This document shows, one piece after another, positions 60,439 to 64,000 of a stretch of 64,000 nt of DNA. The notes under the pieces were generated by a model. That model was not told where the DNA came from, did no database searches, and was given only the letters and a program-made list of their open reading frames with translations. Numbering within the stretch: the first letter of the stretch is position 1; the number at the start of each line of letters is the position of its first letter. The position numbers and the translations under genes were made by a program. This DNA is from Chloroflexota bacterium (GTDB taxonomy: Bacteria > Chloroflexota > Anaerolineae > UBA7937 > B3-Chlor): the NCBI GenBank assembly GCA_030603665.1, contig JAUVXJ010000004.1, positions 186,001 to 250,000 on the forward strand, written 5' to 3'.

Positions 60439-61420
60439 GTAGGTTGAATACCTTTCTCGGCTGCCAGGTCTTGCTTCCTTGGTCGTATTGTAGTATGGCG
60501 ACGAACACGCCAGGAGGGGCATAAGTCCGACAGAGAAGGCTATCCCGTGGCTCTGGGCCTTCGACTTGCTGACCGTACCGGATCTTGGCTTCAGTGTTCG
60601 CGTCCACGACGAACGCCTCGAGATGGAGAAGAGCCTCGTCGAGGGGGTGCAAGAACTGCGGCCACCGGCCGTTGGAGAAGCTGCGCTCTGCCTCATGCAG
60701 GGAGACAGCATCTCCCATTCTGTATGGGCCGCAAGCCACGCGCACAAGCTGCTCCAAGTGCGCGCCCGTTCCCAGTGCTTCCCCCAGGTCCGCGGCCAGA
60801 GCACGGATGTACGTGCCCTTGGAGCACTCGATGAAGAGTCGGAATGAAGGCGGTGTCCACTCAGTTAGCCTCAGATCGTGGATCTCCACCGTTCTTGGAG
60901 CTCGCTCCACCACGATCCCCCGGCGAGCGAGTTTGTACAGGGGCTCTCCCTGGTGTTTGAGGGCAGAGTGCATCGGGGGCACTTGCTCAATGCGACCACG
61001 GAAGAGGTGCAGAGCTTCCAGGACGCGTTCACGAGTAGTATCGATGTCTGGGACCCTTCGGACCACATTGCCTTCCGCATCGCCGGTATCCGTGGTGATG
61101 CCCAGTTGTATCCATGCATCGTAGCTCTTCCTGCTTTCCATCAGGTACTCGCTGACTCGGGTAGCCTGCCCCATGCACACTAACAAGACGCCGGAGGCGG
61201 ACGGATCCAGAGTCCCCGCATGGCCCACGCGCCTCACCCCAGAGGCCGCGCGGATTCTGTCCACGACGTCGTGCGACGTCAGGCCCGGCGGTTTGTTGAC
61301 GTTCAGGATGCCAGCGGGAGCAGATTTGGCGGAGCGGACTTCCGTAGATGCCGCTTGGCTCAGCTCGCTTTGGCATGCGAGGCAGAGTTCTCTAATGTTC
61401 TCGGCGCGCTCCATAGCCAT
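60422..61420 (-). CDS. truB: tRNA pseudouridine(55) synthase TruB
   Basis: A 332-residue TruB. The catalytic Asp is in GHAGTLDPSASGVLL near residue 70; GILNVNKPPGLTSHDVV, YDAWIQLGITTDTGDAEG and CSKGTYIRALAADLGEALG complete the family motifs. It has a C-terminal extension and an N-terminal 35-residue lead with two cysteines before the core; the start could be internal. It modifies U55 of tRNA. Confidence 0.94.
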   Translation of the reverse strand: MAMERAENIRELCLACQSELSQAASTEVRSAKSAPAGILNVNKPPGLTSHDVVDRIRAASGVRRVGHAGTLDPSASGVLLVCMGQATRVSEYLMESRKSYDAWIQLGITTDTGDAEGNVVRRVPDIDTTRERVLEALHLFRGRIEQVPPMHSALKHQGEPLYKLARRGIVVERAPRTVEIHDLRLTEWTPPSFRLFIECSKGTYIRALAADLGEALGTGAHLEQLVRVACGPYRMGDAVSLHEAERSFSNGRWPQFLHPLDEALLHLEAFVVDANTEAKIRYGQQVEGPEPRDSLLCRTYAPPGVFVAILQYDQGSKTWQPRKVFNLHEATA

Positions 61421-61444
61421 GTTCTTGGATTCCGCAACGCTCTC

Positions 61445-62395
61445 TCAGTCCGCAGAGTCCAACACTTCCCTGGTTCTGGATAGAACTCTGGGTATCACCT
61501 GTTCGAGGTTCCCGTCCAGCATGGCGCCCGCCGCCTGGGGATGCCCCCCGCCCCCGAAATGGACGGCTACAGAGGATATGTCTACCCCAGGTCGCGATCT
61601 CATACTGATCTCGATTCGATGGCCTTCATGCTCTCTGAAGACTACTGCAGCCAGAGCCTCGCGGACGGTGCCCAGGAGGTTGACTATGCCGTTGTCGGAA
61701 TCAGCACGGCACTCCCTTCTCATCTCCAGGGTATTGACAGACCAGATAATACGTCCATCAAGCTCCATTCGGTCGAGCATCCGGCCCCAGAGCCGAAGCG
61801 TTCCTGCACCCTTGCTCCTGTAATAGCTCTCGTTGATCTCGGTCACCGAAGCGCCTTTCCCCATCAGTTCCGAGGCCACCTCCAGGACTCGAGGTGTCGT
61901 GTTCGAGGTGCTGAAAGAACGCGTATCTGTCACGATGCCGGTTAGTAGATAGGTCGCCATCAACTGATCCAGCGCGATGCCCCAGTCACTGAGGAGGTCG
62001 AAGATGATTTCTGCCGTGGCAGCTGCATCGCTCCTCACCAGGTTGACGGTACCGAACATGGGGTTGGTGATGTGGTGATCGATGTTCACGACTGGTAGAC
62101 TCAATTCCAGCACGTGCTCGTAGGCTCTGCCGAGGCGACCAGGATCGCTCAAGTCCACTGTGATGATCAGATCATGGTCCGTGACCTGCGGTACTCCGAA
62201 CTTCTCAACCCCCGGAAGGAACGACAGGAGACTTGGCACCGGATCCGAGCAGGCGAGAGTGCATTTCTTGCCTCTCTTCCCCAGGGCATGTGCCAGGGCA
62301 AGAGTGGACCCGATGGTATCTCCATCGGGATCCACATGAGCTATGAGGAACACCTTCTTGGCAGGGTCGATCACCTGCTGCAATGACCGGGTCAT
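61445..62395 (-). CDS. nrnA: bifunctional oligoribonuclease/PAP phosphatase NrnA
   Basis: A 316-residue DHH/DHHA1 phosphoesterase. IAHVDPDGDTIGSTLAL, ITVDLSDPGRLG, VNIDHHITNPMFG, TDTRSFSTSNTTPRVL, and a C-terminal GGGGHPQAAGAML. Degrades short RNAs and hydrolyses 3'-phosphoadenosine-5'-phosphate to AMP, which would fit with PAPS made by sat/cysC. Overlaps rbfA by 4 bases. Confidence 0.93.
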   Translation of the reverse strand: MTRSLQQVIDPAKKVFLIAHVDPDGDTIGSTLALAHALGKRGKKCTLACSDPVPSLLSFLPGVEKFGVPQVTDHDLIITVDLSDPGRLGRAYEHVLELSLPVVNIDHHITNPMFGTVNLVRSDAAATAEIIFDLLSDWGIALDQLMATYLLTGIVTDTRSFSTSNTTPRVLEVASELMGKGASVTEINESYYRSKGAGTLRLWGRMLDRMELDGRIIWSVNTLEMRRECRADSDNGIVNLLGTVREALAAVVFREHEGHRIEISMRSRPGVDISSVAVHFGGGGHPQAAGAMLDGNLEQVIPRVLSRTREVLDSAD

Positions 62396-62754
62396 TCTTC
62401 CATGTTCTCCCGAGAGCTCTCCAGCTCGTCAAGAACACTGTCTATGCGAAAACCTGTCTCGCTTGATGAATCCAGGTGGAAGGTCAGCTCCGGCAGGTAC
62501 CGCAGGTAGACCTTCTGGCCGAGCTGGCGGCGCACGTATCCCGTGGCTTTCCTCAGAGCCTCCAGACTTTCCTGCTGATCCTGGGGATTGGTGAGGAATG
62601 TCACGTAGATGTGAGCCTGGCGCAGGTCGCTACTGGTCTCCACACCGGTGACCGTCACGAGATCCAGCCTCGGATCTGCCACGTCTTGCTGAAGCAGTTC
62701 GCTCAGCGCCTGCCGCAATAGTGCATTGACTCGTCTTTGTCTGCGAGTAGGCAT
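62392..62754 (-). CDS. rbfA: ribosome-binding factor A
   Basis: A 120-residue RbfA: RRVNALLRQALSELLQQDVADPRLDLVTVTGV, the KH-like core LRQAHIYVTFL, and RYLPELTFHLDSS. It assists 16S maturation. In the usual infB-rbfA-nrnA-truB-ribF order. Confidence 0.95.
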   Translation of the reverse strand: MPTRRQRRVNALLRQALSELLQQDVADPRLDLVTVTGVETSSDLRQAHIYVTFLTNPQDQQESLEALRKATGYVRRQLGQKVYLRYLPELTFHLDSSSETGFRIDSVLDELESSRENMEE

Positions 62755-62813
62755 CTCTGTTAACTCTTACCCGGGAGAGAACTCCTCGGCACGGTCCGGC
62801 GCACCTGCCAGTC

Positions 62814-64000
62814 TCAGGCGACTCGTTCTCTCTTGAATACCTCAAGGATATCCCCTTCTTCGAATTTGGTGAAGCCCTCCACTCCTACGCCGCATTCGAG
62901 GCCAGCCTGCACCTCGTTGACGTCCTCGGTGAAGCGTCTCAGAGACACGATGGCTCCCTCGTGTATCTGTTCCTCATTTCGGATGACCTTCACCCGGCCA
63001 TTCCTCTGCATGCTCCCGTCTTCCACGTAAACACCAGCCACGTGGCCTATCTTGGAAACACGGAATGTGGCTCTGACCTCTGCGTGTCCGATGACCACGT
63101 CTCCGTAGACCGGTTCCAGGAGACCCTTCAGCGCTTTGTCGACGTCCTCGATGAGCCTGTATATGACGCGGTATCTGCGGATCTCTACACCTTCAGTCTC
63201 CGCCATCGTGCGAGCAGCGGGCTCGGCTGGAACGTTGAACCCGAGGACGATGGCCTGCGACGCAATGGCCAGGCTTACATCCGATTCATTGATGTTACCT
63301 ATGCCTTCATGGATGATCTTGACTTTCAGGGCGTCATCACCCAGCTCCTCCAACGAGTTGAGGACCGGCTCCAGGGCGCCCTGAACGTCCGCTTTGAGGA
63401 TGATGTTCAGCTCCTGGGCCGTGCCAGCTTGCATCTGTGCAAAGATGTCGTCAAGGCTTAGGGCCCTAACGGGGCCATGATCCTCGGACAGACGCTCCTC
63501 AGCTCGCTCCTCAGCGAGAGCTCGCGCGGTCTTCTCATTGCCCACCACTCTGAACACGTCACCAGCCTGCGGCACACCAGAGAGTCCTAGCACGAGGACC
63601 GGGAAGGACGGTGGAGCAGACTTGATGCGCTTTCCTGCATCATCGAACATGGCACGGATACGGCCGTAGATCTCTGCTGTCACCACATTATCACCGACAT
63701 GAAGTGTGCCATTCTGAATCAGCAGAGTTGCGGACGGGCCCCTGCTCCTGTCGAGTCTTCCTTCAATGACCGTCCCCATGGCCGGGCGATCGGGGTTGGC
63801 CCTGATGTTGGACATTTCCGTCACGAGGAGTATCATGTCCAACAGACTCTCTATGCCGGTACCCTCCTTTGCCGACACGGGTACCGCAATGGTATGGCCG
63901 CCCCAATCCTCCACCGTCAAGCCCTCATCTGCCAGTTGCTTCTTGACCGACTCTGGGTCAGCGCTGACCATGTCTATCTTGTTGATGGCCACCACGATGG
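62814..64000 (-). CDS. infB: translation initiation factor IF-2, C-terminal part (cut by window end)
   Basis: At least 393 residues; the gene continues beyond the window. It enters inside the G domain (NKIDM is G4, VSAKEGTGI is G5), then domains II and IV (EGRLDRSRGPSATLLIQNGT, IIHEGIGNINESDVSLAIAS, FNVPAEPAARTMAETEGVEIRRYRVIYRL, and GHAEVRATFRVSKIGHVAGVYVEDG). It recruits fMet-tRNA to the 30S subunit. Leads the operon rbfA-nrnA-truB-ribF-archease. Confidence 0.96.
   Translation of the reverse strand, partial: IVVAINKIDMVSADPESVKKQLADEGLTVEDWGGHTIAVPVSAKEGTGIESLLDMILLVTEMSNIRANPDRPAMGTVIEGRLDRSRGPSATLLIQNGTLHVGDNVVTAEIYGRIRAMFDDAGKRIKSAPPSFPVLVLGLSGVPQAGDVFRVVGNEKTARALAEERAEERLSEDHGPVRALSLDDIFAQMQAGTAQELNIILKADVQGALEPVLNSLEELGDDALKVKIIHEGIGNINESDVSLAIASQAIVLGFNVPAEPAARTMAETEGVEIRRYRVIYRLIEDVDKALKGLLEPVYGDVVIGHAEVRATFRVSKIGHVAGVYVEDGSMQRNGRVKVIRNEEQIHEGAIVSLRRFTEDVNEVQAGLECGVGVEGFTKFEEGDILEVFKRERVA

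Noticed and set aside
60439..60804. N-terminal extension of the RibF frame
   Set aside because: It overlaps truB in another frame and lacks any RibF signal; the real start is at 60438.

Overview
The window reads as a chromosomal segment of a GC-rich, probably anaerobic or facultatively anaerobic bacterium. Chloroflexota (Anaerolineae or Dehalococcoidia-like) is my best guess. It rests on gene content: a tungsten-type aldehyde:ferredoxin oxidoreductase, LarA, selenium genes, lipoproteins with FG-GAP repeats and CapA domains, propeller histidine kinases, and PEP-CTERM-like surface proteins. This is inference; there is no rRNA or other decisive marker here. Promoters of sigma-70/sigma-A type (TTGACA, 17 bp, TATAAT/TATACT) are unusually easy to see.

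Layout. 0.1-2.3 kb: a small zinc-ribbon protein, a YheO-like regulator and a stand-alone TIR-like (possible defence) protein, all on the minus strand. 2.4-10.4 kb: an array of eight plus-strand genes for secreted proteins that end in almost the same VPEP, transmembrane, RWR tail. Most copies share a promoter, leader, signal peptide and terminator while the middle differs, so the array looks like swappable cassettes. It ends against a truncated tyrosine recombinase, a truncated tRNA-Gly and an intact tRNA-Pro. 10.9-19.1 kb: a Memo-family protein, aldehyde:ferredoxin oxidoreductase, LarA-type racemase, a CsoR/FmdB metal-sensing operon with a clear operator, and a large secreted glycosidase-like/beta-propeller protein. 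19.3-22.5 kb: PAPS synthesis by an ATP sulfurylase fused to an alkaline-phosphatase-superfamily domain, followed by APS kinase; then a response regulator-cyclase and a flavin reductase.

24.5-32.4 kb: a selenium neighbourhood. It holds a cysteine desulfurase, YedF, a DUF3343 Se/S carrier, a DUF362 protein, an SDR enzyme and a selenophosphate synthetase (selD) that itself carries an in-frame UGA at the catalytic selenocysteine position. A metallophosphoesterase and MTA/SAH nucleosidase follow. 32.5-41.5 kb: a block of different texture with an alkyl sulfatase, a BASS-family transporter and a two-component system whose propeller kinase is frameshifted. The block is bracketed by a 117-bp direct repeat of the metallophosphoesterase 3' end, which suggests insertion or duplication. 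41.7-46.8 kb: biotin carboxyl carrier and biotin carboxylase, a HAD-like protein and an archaeal-type DNA ligase. 47.2-55.1 kb: a surface/signalling cluster of two CapA/FG-GAP lipoproteins with reshuffled domains, a HTH-TM-M1 peptidase fusion and an M14 carboxypeptidase. 55.1-64 kb: Era, a DUF3795-HD protein, RtcB with GYD protein and archease, then RibF, TruB, NrnA, RbfA and IF-2 (cut by the window end), a conserved translation/RNA-processing group on the minus strand.

The strongest leads are the modular PEP-CTERM cassette array with its promoter-linked palindrome and spaced inverted repeat, the Sec-encoding selD, the ATP sulfurylase-phosphodiesterase fusion, the HTH-M1 peptidase with its CapA neighbours, and an unexplained hairpin leader upstream of the selenium genes.
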